From: Mangrovibacterium lignilyticum
Lineage (GTDB): Bacteria; Bacteroidota; Bacteroidia; Bacteroidales; Prolixibacteraceae
Assembly (NCBI RefSeq): GCF_010882175.1
Contig: NZ_WKLH01000003.1
Span: 248,001 to 312,000 of the forward strand
DNA: 64,000 nt
Reading direction: 5' to 3'
Part shown: piece by piece, positions 1-7,797 of the stretch
Layout of the letters: the number at the start of each line of letters is the position of its first letter
How positions within the stretch are numbered: position 1 is the first letter of the stretch
Notes under the pieces: model-generated
Databases searched by the model: none
What the model was told of the DNA's origin: nothing
Seen by the model: the letters and a program-made list of their open reading frames with translations, nothing else
Translations under genes and position numbers: made by a program

Positions 1-397
1 CATGTTGCTGCTGGTGAGTAGTGTAACCTTCGGTTTTGCGGTAATTGCGCAGCAGCAAGGCAAACAAAAACAAATGCTGACTTACCTGGTGGTGACCGGC
101 TTACTGGGACTCGGATTCCTCGGAATGGAGCTTTACGAATTTGCCCACATGATTGGCGAAGGCGCCGGTCCCGATCGCAGCGGATTCCTTTCAGCTTTCT
201 TTACCCTAGTGGGTTTCCACGGTCTTCACGTTACATTTGGTATCGTTTGGCTGACTGTCATGATCATCCAGATTGTGAAAGTCGGGCTGACATCGGGTGT
301 CGAATCACGCCTGGCACGCTTGAGCCTTTTCTGGCACTTCCTCGACATTGTTTGGGTTGGCGTGTTCACTTTTGTTTACCTGTTTGGGCTGGTTTAA
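1..397 (+). CDS. cyoC: Cytochrome bo3-type quinol oxidase subunit III (3' part)
   Basis: This is the C-terminal part of a haem-copper oxidase subunit III, open from the first base of the window, so the start lies upstream. About 131 residues are visible, with four hydrophobic helices. The signature residues of the family are present: the ELYEFAHMI stretch in the first loop, GFHGLHVTFG in the next helix, and the terminal WHFLDIVWVGVFTFVYL helix. The family sits in the inner membrane and stabilises the proton-pumping subunit I of a terminal oxidase. The short length of the last loop and the CyoD gene 33 bp downstream point to a quinol oxidase of the cyoABCD type rather than a cytochrome c oxidase. 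That assignment is an inference, because subunits I and II are outside the window. Confidence 0.9.
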   Translation, partial: MLLLVSSVTFGFAVIAQQQGKQKQMLTYLVVTGLLGLGFLGMELYEFAHMIGEGAGPDRSGFLSAFFTLVGFHGLHVTFGIVWLTVMIIQIVKVGLTSGVESRLARLSLFWHFLDIVWVGVFTFVYLFGLV

Positions 398-430
398 CCA
401 AGCGTTTCGTTCATTTTTAAATTGAAAGAT

Positions 431-760
431 ATGTCAAATCACACACATAAAGGGGCTGTCGAAGGCTCTCATTCGAGCGTCAAATCGTACCTGGTTGGCT
501 TTGTGCTGGCGGTCGTATTCACCCTTATTTCATTTGCCTGTATTGCGCTGGAACAAGTGCCGCGCAAGGTCGCTTTTATCGGCCTGTCCATTGCCGCCTT
601 GATGCAAATGCTGGTGCACCTGCGTTATTTCCTGCATCTCGACACGTCGAGAGAACAGCGCTGGAATGTCGTTTTTATTGCATTCACCGGCGTGCTGGTC
701 TTCATTTTTGTGGGCGGCACCATCTGGGTCATGATGACCCTGAACTCACGCATGATGTAG
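431..760 (+). CDS. cyoD: Cytochrome bo3-type quinol oxidase subunit IV
   Basis: A 109-residue protein with a polar His-containing N-terminus (MSNHTHKG) and three hydrophobic helices, the usual size and topology of CyoD/COX4-prokaryotic subunits. The middle segment contains the family-typical QMLVHLRYFLHLD run between helices two and three. The ATG at 431 is preferred over an in-frame TTG nine bases upstream, because the Met-Ser-Asn-His start matches the family. It lies 33 bp behind cyoC and is doubtless co-transcribed. CyoD is a small accessory subunit that helps assemble the quinol oxidase in the inner membrane. A hairpin with a T-rich tail at 790-856 closes the operon. Confidence 0.9.
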   Translation: MSNHTHKGAVEGSHSSVKSYLVGFVLAVVFTLISFACIALEQVPRKVAFIGLSIAALMQMLVHLRYFLHLDTSREQRWNVVFIAFTGVLVFIFVGGTIWVMMTLNSRMM

Positions 761-789
761 TAACATAAGAATATCGTATTCGTTGCTTC

Positions 790-856
790 AAGGCAATGTT
801 GGTGGTTCACGGAAATAGCTATTCCGCCCCTCCGACATTGCCTTTCTTGTTTTAGG
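790..856 (+). terminator. Intrinsic terminator of the cyo operon
   Basis: A 10-bp perfect stem (AAGGCAATGT at 790-799 with ACATTGCCTT at 835-844) encloses a smaller GGAA/TTCC hairpin and is followed by a T-rich tail (TTCTTGTTTT). It sits 30 bp after the cyoD stop codon. The loop is longer than in a textbook terminator. Confidence 0.65.
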
Positions 857-970
857 CTGAAATTAACGCCGCATGCCGGTCGTTTTATGCCGTTCGTAAG
901 GGTGAACGATCAGCATGTTCGGGTGCGAATGTAACGTGCTCTGGGTGAAAGTCTAACGATGTTTGGGATA

Positions 971-1052
971 TTTAATACCTGTTAAAAATGTTTTTGATAC
1001 GTATTAAAAATATTTTTAACAGGTATTAGATTTTATTTTGATACGTATTAAA
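971..1052. repeat. Cluster of four related 17-bp palindromic elements
   Basis: The gap 761-1182 between the convergent cyoD and exporter genes holds no reading frame but has this structured stretch. TTTAATACCTGTTAAAA (971-987) has its inverted copy ending at 1028; the perfect inverted repeat is 17 bp (973-989 with 1012-1028). TTTTGATACGTATTAAA occurs twice as a direct repeat (992-1008 and 1036-1052), and each copy is itself nearly palindromic around ATACGTAT. All four units fit TTTAATACnnnTnAAAA on one strand or the other. The arrangement looks like a binding-site cluster or a recombination/replication site, but no protein can be named from sequence. Confidence 0.75.
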
Positions 1053-1182
1053 GTTCTCTAGGCTCACTGGGTTTCAGTCAACAGGTCACGAGGTTTCTAT
1101 CCGGATCACAGCAATCTCTTCGCCGTTCTACCTTAGAAGACAAGCAGCTGCAGGCCGATGACAGGGGCAGGATTGCCCGCGG

Positions 1183-2397
1183 TTAATGTTTTACAAAGCG
1201 CGAGCCGGTGAAAAACAAGTAAGCAAACACCGTACACACAGCCATAATGGTGCCCATAGGTACCAGGTCGCCGCTGTGAAAAACAGCCAGCAACGAGCCG
1301 ACCGCCCCGCTAAAAGCAAAGCGAATAACGCCGATAACGGCATTGGCCGAACCCGAAATGTCAGGAAATTGGTTTAATATGAGGGCAACGGTGTTGGCAA
1401 AAATCAGTCCCAGGCTACCAATGAAGGTAACCATCAACGCGAAAACAATGGCCAGACTTGGTTCCGCTTCGCGAACAGCAAACCACAGGCATACCCCCGA
1501 AATGAGCTGAATTACCAGGCCGACATGCAGAATTTTAGCTGGTTCGATGTGCTTGACCAGGCGGAAGTTCAGAAAAGTAAGCGCCACGTTCATCACGATG
1601 TTCGCCCCGAAATAGATGGGGAACAGGCTGACATCGACCTTGAAGAATTCGATGTACAGGAACGACGATCCGGTTAGGAAAACGAACATGCCCGATACCG
1701 CAAAACTGTTCGCCAAAACCAGAAAGACGGCTTTCGGAGAGCTGAATATTTTCCGGTACGAACCAACCAGTTGTCTGGCTGTCAGCTTACGGGTAATATG
1801 TTGCGGATGCCGCGATTCTGGCATCAAAAAGGTAAACAGGAAAAAGGTCAGCATTGCCACGGCCGACATAAAAATAAAGATCGATTTCCATCCCAGGCTA
1901 ATCAACAGGAAGGAGCCAATAACCGGAGCGACCAGCGGTGCCAGCATCATAATCATACCGATTAGCGATGAAATCCGGGCCACTTCTTTCCCTTCGAACC
2001 AGTCGCGGACAAAAGCCATGTTGACGACTGACGCGCCGCCACCGCCAACTGCCTGAAAGAAGCGTAAGATCCAAAGTACACGAACATCGCTTATAAAAAC
2101 GGCTAGCAAACTGCTCACCGAGAATAGTAGTACACCGGTCAGGGCTATGGTTTTCCGGCCAAATGAGTCCGATAGCGGACCGCCAAAGAACTGTCCCACA
2201 GCCACGCCGATAAAATAAACCGTCAGCGATACCTCAATCATGTTAATCGGTTGTCCGAAAAACTCGGCCATGGTTGGCAAGGCCGGAATATAAGTATCGG
2301 TTGCAAACGGTGAAAGGGACGTTAATAAGGCTAGTAGGAAGGTTATTTGTGCAATGAAAAAGCGGTTATCCCGCGAAACCAAGAATCTTTTTGTCAT
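1183..2397 (-). CDS. Bcr/CflA-family multidrug efflux MFS transporter
   Basis: A 404-residue major facilitator with twelve predicted membrane helices. The N-terminal part carries the DHA1 features of the Bcr/CflA group: an ATDTYIPALPTMAEFF motif in helix 1, the GQFFGGPLSDSFGRK loop 2-3 motif A, and RFFQAVGGG in helix 4. Bcr/CflA proteins export drugs such as bicyclomycin, chloramphenicol or sulfonamides, and some export L-cysteine, using the proton gradient; the actual substrate cannot be read from sequence. The gene stands alone, convergent with cyoD and divergent from the beta-mannosidase gene. Base composition is similar to its neighbours. No regulator gene is adjacent. Confidence 0.9.
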   Translation of the reverse strand: MTKRFLVSRDNRFFIAQITFLLALLTSLSPFATDTYIPALPTMAEFFGQPINMIEVSLTVYFIGVAVGQFFGGPLSDSFGRKTIALTGVLLFSVSSLLAVFISDVRVLWILRFFQAVGGGGASVVNMAFVRDWFEGKEVARISSLIGMIMMLAPLVAPVIGSFLLISLGWKSIFIFMSAVAMLTFFLFTFLMPESRHPQHITRKLTARQLVGSYRKIFSSPKAVFLVLANSFAVSGMFVFLTGSSFLYIEFFKVDVSLFPIYFGANIVMNVALTFLNFRLVKHIEPAKILHVGLVIQLISGVCLWFAVREAEPSLAIVFALMVTFIGSLGLIFANTVALILNQFPDISGSANAVIGVIRFAFSGAVGSLLAVFHSGDLVPMGTIMAVCTVFAYLFFTGSRFVKH

Positions 2398-2605
2398 GTA
2401 GTCTGTTTTCTGTGTGGCAAAAATAGGTCAATTATATGAATTGAATTTTAGCTAAATGTTATTATAACACATTGTTGGGTTTGCTTGTAGGTTATGCCTT
2501 TTTTGACTAGATTGGAACCTTTGGTTTGCAGCTGTGAAGAACGAAGTTTTTTTGGAAGGCGATGCTGCAAAATTAGGCAAATACCAAACCATTTACGACA
2601 TTTGA

Positions 2606-5203
2606 ATGAATTTTAAAATTTACCCAATGAACCAACACTTATCTCTTCTCCTAATCGGGGTGGCATGCTTATTCATGTCTTGTTCTCCGAAAAAATCCGA
2701 TCTGATGATCAAACAAGAATTAAACAGTGGCTGGCAATTTACGGAAGCCGGAACCACCGACTGGCTCGCTGCAACAGTGCCTGGATGTGTGCACACCGAT
2801 TTGCTGGCCAACGACAAAATTGAAGATCCTTTTTACCGGCTCAATGAGCGCAAGCTGCAGTGGATCGATAAAAAGGACTGGACCTACAAAACGACACTTT
2901 CGGCCGATGCTGATTTGCTGAAACGTGATCGCATTGCTCTCGACTTCAAAGGGCTGGATACTTATGCCGATGTGAGCATTAACGGGCAGCCGGTGATTTC
3001 GACCGATAACATGTTCCGCGAGTATCTGGTCGATGTAAAGCCTTTTTTGAAAGAGGGTGACAATGAGTTGGAGATTACGTTTCGTTCTCCCATCAACGAA
3101 GGGGTGAAAAAGTACGATGCTTATCCCTACGAAGTACCGGCTTCCGGTAACGATCTGGCTGAAATTGGCGAAGTTGAAGGTGCTAAACGCGTGAGCGTGT
3201 TTACCCGGAAAGCCGGCTATCATTTCGGCTGGGACTGGGGCCCTCGTTTGGTGACCAGCGGAATCTGGCGACCTGTTTTCCTGAAAGCCTGGGACGAAGC
3301 CCGGATCAACGACCTTCAAATTGTACAACACCAGGTTGAAAAGGAAAAAGCTACCTTCTCGGCCGTTGTTGAGATCGACGTCGAGCAGGAGAAGTCTGCC
3401 GTGATCTCGATTATGAATGAGGGCGAAGAGTTGGCTAAATCTGATTTTCAACTTGTGCCTGGTACTTCGCTTTATAAGTTGGCGTTCGAAATCGCCAACC
3501 CTAAATTGTGGTGGACAAATGGGCTCGGCGAGCAACCTTTATACAATATTACCGCTAAGCTCGATATTGACGACCAAACAACAGAACTGAGCCACCGCAT
3601 TGGTATCCGCACGCTGGAGTTGGTGCGCGATAAAGACGAAAAAGGAACATCGTTTTATTTTAAGCTGAATGGAGTGCCGGTTTTCATGAAAGGTGCCAAT
3701 TATATTCCCAACGATATCTTTCCGTCACGCGTGAGCCACGAGATGTACAAAAATGTGGTGAACACGGCCAAAACATCGAACATGAATATGTTGCGGGTTT
3801 GGGGAGGTGGTATTTATGAGAATGATGAATTTTACGATTTGTGTGATGAAGCGGGAATCCTTATTTGGCAGGATTTCATGTTTGCATGTGCCATGTTCCC
3901 CGGCGATCAGGAGTTTCTGGATAATGTAAAAGCGGAGGCTGAAGACAATGTGAAACGCTTACGCAACCACCCGAGCATTGGCCTGTGGTGTGGTAACAAC
4001 GAGATTTTAGCTGCTTGGTACGATTGGGGCTGGAAAAAAGACGAAGAAGCCAAAAGCCAGGAAAACGCCGACAAGATTTTCAAAGCTTACCAGGATATTT
4101 TCCATGAGATACTACCTGCTGCCGTTGAAAAATATGATCCTCAACGGGCCTATTGGAGTTCAAGTCCTTCGTCAGGAACCGGTATCCCTGCCGATTTAGT
4201 GAACGGCGATGAGCATTATTGGGGTGTTTGGTGGGGGAAAGACCCGTTTAAAAATTATGCCACACACATCGCCCGGTTTATGAGCGAATATGGTTTTCAA
4301 TCGTTTCCCGAGTTGAAAACAGTGAAACAATATGCCACTCCCGAAGATTACGATATTCTCTCGGAGGTTATGAAATCGCATCAACGGTCATCAATTGGTA
4401 ACGAGACCATTGAATATTACCTGTTGCAGGATTACAAAAAGCCCAAAGACTTTGAGTCGTTCCTGTATGTAAATCATGTGTTGCAGGCCGAAGGAATTAA
4501 GTTTGCCTTGGAAGGTCATCGCCGTGCCATGCCTTATTGTATGGGTAGCTTGTACTGGCAGATCAACGATTGCTGGCCGGTTGCTTCATGGAGTTCAACG
4601 GACTACTACCAGCGCTGGAAAGCTTTGCAGTATTACGTGAAGAAAGGTTTTGAGCCAATTTTGGTGTCGCCTTTTACCGAGGAAGGTCAACTGAAAGTGG
4701 CGGTTGTGAACGATGAATTACGTGATATTCCGGCTGATCTGAAATTGAAAGTGATTGATTTCAGCGGGAAAGTGATTTGGGAAGAAACGAAATCGGTAAC
4801 GGTTGACGCGAACTCTTCAACAATTTTTTACGATGTGAACGAAGCTGAATTTCTGAAAGGGAAGGACAGTAAAAATCAATTGTTGGTGACGGAGTTGTAT
4901 GAGGGAGATCAACGTTTGTCTTCCAATGTCTTCTATTTCCGTCCGGTGAAGGAGTTGAACTTACCCAAGCCTGCGGTGGTGTCTTCAGTTCAAGTTGTGG
5001 ATGGCGGGTTTGAAATAACATTGAAGTCAGACGAACTGGCAAAAAACCTGTTTCTGACAATTGGCGACGAAGATGGTTTCTTCTCGGATAACTATTTTGA
5101 TTTGCTGCCTGGTGAAGAAGTGAAAATCAACTTGAAAACGAAGATTTCAAAAGAAAAACTAGACGAAGTCCTGACCATCCAAACCTTGGATCAGACTTTC
5201 TAA
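2606..5203 (+). CDS. GH2 beta-mannosidase lipoprotein
   Basis: An 865-residue glycoside hydrolase family 2 enzyme. A lipoprotein signal with a Cys at the end of LFMSC places it on a membrane surface, periplasmic or outer. After it come the GH2 jelly-roll sugar-binding domain (GVHTD-like PGCVHTD and the PFYRLNE stretch typical of mannosidases), the immunoglobulin-like domain, the TIM barrel and C-terminal beta domains. The acid/base Glu is in WCGNNE (about residue 466) and the nucleophile Glu in MSEYGFQSFP (about residue 561). Both motifs match beta-mannosidases better than beta-galactosidases. It should release mannose from the non-reducing end of beta-mannosides such as mannan or N-glycan core fragments. 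A second ATG at 2627 gives a shorter, equally credible signal peptide. No transporter gene is adjacent. Confidence 0.92.
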   Translation: MNFKIYPMNQHLSLLLIGVACLFMSCSPKKSDLMIKQELNSGWQFTEAGTTDWLAATVPGCVHTDLLANDKIEDPFYRLNERKLQWIDKKDWTYKTTLSADADLLKRDRIALDFKGLDTYADVSINGQPVISTDNMFREYLVDVKPFLKEGDNELEITFRSPINEGVKKYDAYPYEVPASGNDLAEIGEVEGAKRVSVFTRKAGYHFGWDWGPRLVTSGIWRPVFLKAWDEARINDLQIVQHQVEKEKATFSAVVEIDVEQEKSAVISIMNEGEELAKSDFQLVPGTSLYKLAFEIANPKLWWTNGLGEQPLYNITAKLDIDDQTTELSHRIGIRTLELVRDKDEKGTSFYFKLNGVPVFMKGANYIPNDIFPSRVSHEMYKNVVNTAKTSNMNMLRVWGGGIYENDEFYDLCDEAGILIWQDFMFACAMFPGDQEFLDNVKAEAEDNVKRLRNHPSIGLWCGNNEILAAWYDWGWKKDEEAKSQENADKIFKAYQDIFHEILPAAVEKYDPQRAYWSSSPSSGTGIPADLVNGDEHYWGVWWGKDPFKNYATHIARFMSEYGFQSFPELKTVKQYATPEDYDILSEVMKSHQRSSIGNETIEYYLLQDYKKPKDFESFLYVNHVLQAEGIKFALEGHRRAMPYCMGSLYWQINDCWPVASWSSTDYYQRWKALQYYVKKGFEPILVSPFTEEGQLKVAVVNDELRDIPADLKLKVIDFSGKVIWEETKSVTVDANSSTIFYDVNEAEFLKGKDSKNQLLVTELYEGDQRLSSNVFYFRPVKELNLPKPAVVSSVQVVDGGFEITLKSDELAKNLFLTIGDEDGFFSDNYFDLLPGEEVKINLKTKISKEKLDEVLTIQTLDQTF

Positions 5204-5222
5204 AAACGATTATAGCAGGTTG

Positions 5223-5265
5223 AAGGGGAGTGCCTTGTTTGTTTAGCAAGGTGTTCCCCTTTTTA
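5223..5265. terminator. Bidirectional terminator between convergent genes
   Basis: Arms AAGGGGAGTGCCTTG and CAAGGTGTTCCCCTT form a long hairpin with one interior mismatch, followed by T4 on the plus strand. It lies between the beta-mannosidase stop and the stop of the converging lipoprotein gene. Confidence 0.75.
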
Positions 5266-5679
5266 GTTGGTTTTCTTTTTCAATTTGTACTGGTAAAGCC
5301 CAATGTTGTTTTTCATCGCCGAAATTTCGATCTCATCATGGTTGAAATGTAAATCATAGTCACCGGTTAAAATCAGGTTCCAGTCAAAATTGGCGGTCCA
5401 CATATTTTCATCCGTAAAAATGATTTTTGAGCCGTCAATGTGGAAGGTGCCGCTTCCACCAGCGGGAATCCAGTCAGAACCAGAACTACAGGTGAAGCTT
5501 TGACCATTAAATGTCATCGTAACCGGGTTCGAATAGACCTCTCCGTTTGTATATTCCACAGAGAAAATTCCCGTGTAGATTCCTTGCAGTTTCAATGTTT
5601 CTGTCTTTTCAGTGGTGGTACAAGCCAGAATGATGAAGATCAAGCACAGGGAAGAACTTGTTCGTATTATTTTAGTCAT
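5263..5679 (-). CDS. Small lipoprotein of unknown function
   Basis: A 138-residue protein with a lipoprotein signal (hydrophobic stretch ending IILAC, residues about 8-20) followed by a mostly beta-stranded region rich in Gly, Thr, Asn and aromatic residues. A pattern such as GTFHIDGSKIIFTDEN resembles lipocalin-like or META-type stress lipoproteins of Bacteroidota, but I do not recognise a specific family. It is a single gene facing the beta-mannosidase gene and shares its terminator. No function should be assigned. Confidence 0.7.
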   Translation of the reverse strand: MTKIIRTSSSLCLIFIILACTTTEKTETLKLQGIYTGIFSVEYTNGEVYSNPVTMTFNGQSFTCSSGSDWIPAGGSGTFHIDGSKIIFTDENMWTANFDWNLILTGDYDLHFNHDEIEISAMKNNIGLYQYKLKKKTN

Positions 5680-6158
5680 GAGGTGATGCTTTTGTTTATA
5701 AGATGCGCGATGCTCAATCAGGTTGCGTCTCTTGGTTGTTGATTGTCTGTGAATTCAGTTTTGCATGTAAATATAAGTTGAAAATATTATTGTTCATAGT
5801 AGTTGTCCTCGAAAAGTGTGGCTGCTCCATTGGTTGACGGAAGGTAGGAGCCTAAATGTTCGAATCGTTTTCTACTGTTTTTAAAGAGTAGAAGTTATAT
5901 TTTTCAACCTTGGGTGAGAGTGCGAACACCCTAATAATAAAATGAAAAGGAAAGCATTCGCATCGGGCTTATTTTTTATTGATATTTTCAATTATGTCTG
6001 ATATCAAGCTTTTTGATGTTGATATTCTATTGACAGCAAGCTGTTTCCTGACAAATTTTGAATGCAACTGTCATTATCTATCAAACATTCCAGGTGAGAA
6101 CAGGGAAGCTTCTATTTAAGGAACCGTGTTGGGAGCTGAAATTCGAATGTTCGAAAAA
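5680..6158. other. Gene-free stretch
   Basis: AT-rich sequence of about 480 bases with no credible reading frame on either strand. Short TTCGAA-containing words recur (near 5855 and 6145), but nothing forms a convincing terminator or RNA. Confidence 0.6.
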
Positions 6159-7409
6159 TCAACCGATAAGTTTAAGCCAGATAAAATAGCAGGCAAAAGA
6201 CGATAGCACCAAGATGCCAAACCACGAGAAAATACGAAGAACCCGGCTTGGTTGAAATTCCGGTGATACATGAGATGCGGTTACTGCTTTTAAATTCAGC
6301 ACGGCCAGCATCGGGGCTGTTATAAACGAAAGGGTTGTTGCAATATCAACCAGCAATTTCATTTGATTGGCAAAAACTGAAATGAGCAATACGGCCCCGA
6401 TCGTGATCAGGCTAATCCACAGAAGTTGCAGTCCTTGCTGGCTCTTCCGGCTTTCAATTTTCCTTGTAAAAACTTCCAGAACGGGTGTAAGCACGCGTGG
6501 AAAAGCATCGAGTACTGTTAAGGTCGTGCTAAACATGGTTGCAATGGCTGCAATTACCAAAATTGGGTAGGACCATTCGCCAATTGAGCGAGTGTACAGC
6601 GCTAAGAGTTGGTTTGAGAACTGGATGCCACCGTTTGCAAAGCTTTCTCCTGAATGAAACATGACCATCGCTCCTAATCCCAGAAAGGCCAATGAGAGCA
6701 CTGTTGTTCCGATGTATCCGATGTTGAAGTCCATGAGCGACTCCTTCAAACTTGGGCGGTATCCCGTTACTTCAATCTTTGCAATCGTCCACAGGGAGCT
6801 CCATACCGAAATGTCAATCGCACTTGGCATCCATCCCACCAACGCGATTAGGAAGGCCACGTTACCGAGGGTGAATTCGAATGGCTGCTGGTTTTGCACA
6901 ACCGTTTGGATATCGCTTTTGATAAAGGCAGCAATCAGGGCGGTAAGAGTTGATACCGACAAAATGACGACAACAAATTTGATCAGGCGGTCAAGTGTTT
7001 TGAAATGACCGATTAGGACAATCACCGCACAAAGTAGGAGCAGTAAGGTCGTAATTTGCACGTAACTTAAAGGTGGCTGAATGACAGAGCTGATCAGTCC
7101 GACTGTTACTGAAGTTACCGCTGCTTGAATGGTAAACATCGTGCTAACTGTGAGGAATAAAAAAAGCGCTACAACCCATTTGCCCATGCGGTGGTAGCCG
7201 TCAATCAAGCTTTCGCCGGTTGCAATGGCGTAGCGTGAACCGTATTGGAAAAAGGGATATTTAAGTGCATTCGCTAAAATAACCACACCGGCCAGTTGAA
7301 ATCCATAGTCGGCTCCGGCCCGTGTGCTCTGCACCAGATGTGATACGCCAATCGCAGCGGCAGCCCAGATAATTCCCGGGCCCAAAGCTTTCCAGAAGTT
7401 TTTTTGCAT
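6159..7409 (-). CDS. Nramp-like transporter lacking the canonical metal-site motif
   Basis: A 416-residue inner-membrane protein with eleven or so helices and the Nramp fold signature at the N-terminus (ALGPGIIWAAAAIGVSH followed by AGADYGFQLAG). In true Nramp Mn/Fe transporters helix 1 carries DPGN and helix 6 an MPHN-like motif. Here the equivalents are GVSH and MPSAIDIS, so the Asp and Asn ligands are absent. It belongs to the divergent Nramp-related branch common in marine and gut Bacteroidota. The branch's substrate is unclear to me: it could be another cation, as in the NRMT magnesium branch, or a different solute. It stands alone and diverges from the AsmA gene. Confidence 0.8.
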   Translation of the reverse strand: MQKNFWKALGPGIIWAAAAIGVSHLVQSTRAGADYGFQLAGVVILANALKYPFFQYGSRYAIATGESLIDGYHRMGKWVVALFLFLTVSTMFTIQAAVTSVTVGLISSVIQPPLSYVQITTLLLLLCAVIVLIGHFKTLDRLIKFVVVILSVSTLTALIAAFIKSDIQTVVQNQQPFEFTLGNVAFLIALVGWMPSAIDISVWSSLWTIAKIEVTGYRPSLKESLMDFNIGYIGTTVLSLAFLGLGAMVMFHSGESFANGGIQFSNQLLALYTRSIGEWSYPILVIAAIATMFSTTLTVLDAFPRVLTPVLEVFTRKIESRKSQQGLQLLWISLITIGAVLLISVFANQMKLLVDIATTLSFITAPMLAVLNLKAVTASHVSPEFQPSRVLRIFSWFGILVLSSFACYFIWLKLIG

Positions 7410-7730
7410 AAGTTTCTATTCCTCTTTTGACTGTTGCAAAAATGGGTAAAATTTTTCTTTGCAGCCTATGGAAATGACGAGCGACTGTTTTTCAAGTCGT
7501 TTAATGTGAAGTCCGTTCTGTAGTAGATTCGGATTTGTTTATTGTTTGGATCAATCCTGAGGCAACGGCGGGCGGGATAACTTGATTTTAGCTATTTAAT
7601 CAGAAAATGGCTATGATTAATTCTTTACTTTTGCATAACAAGCGTGAAATTTTCTAAAACAGGGCTTCATCAGGAGTGTTTTTCATTGGACTGAAATATT
7701 TAAAGCGCGCTGATGTTATCGGTTTTTCAG

Positions 7731-7762
7731 TTTGAAAACACCATGGTGGTTGACTATTTTTG
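7731..7762 (+). promoter_or_regulatory. Bacteroidota-type promoter of the AsmA gene
   Basis: TTTG at 7731-7734 and TATTTTTG at 7755-7762 match the -33 TTTG and -7 TAnnTTTG boxes of Bacteroidota sigma-ABfr promoters, with a 20-bp spacer. Transcription would start about 30 bp ahead of the ATG at 7798. The rest of the 388-bp divergent gap (7410-7797) shows nothing else. Confidence 0.55.
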
Positions 7763-7797
7763 TGGACAACAAATACATTTAAAAACCTTATTCGATT

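Noticed and set aside
971-1052. XerCD dif site
   Set aside because: The elements lack the 11-6-11 layout of dif sites, and there are four units rather than one.
2720-3535. 271-codon open frame antisense to the beta-mannosidase
   Set aside because: It lies inside a clear GH2 gene and shows no recognisable domain; the product is a compositional shadow.
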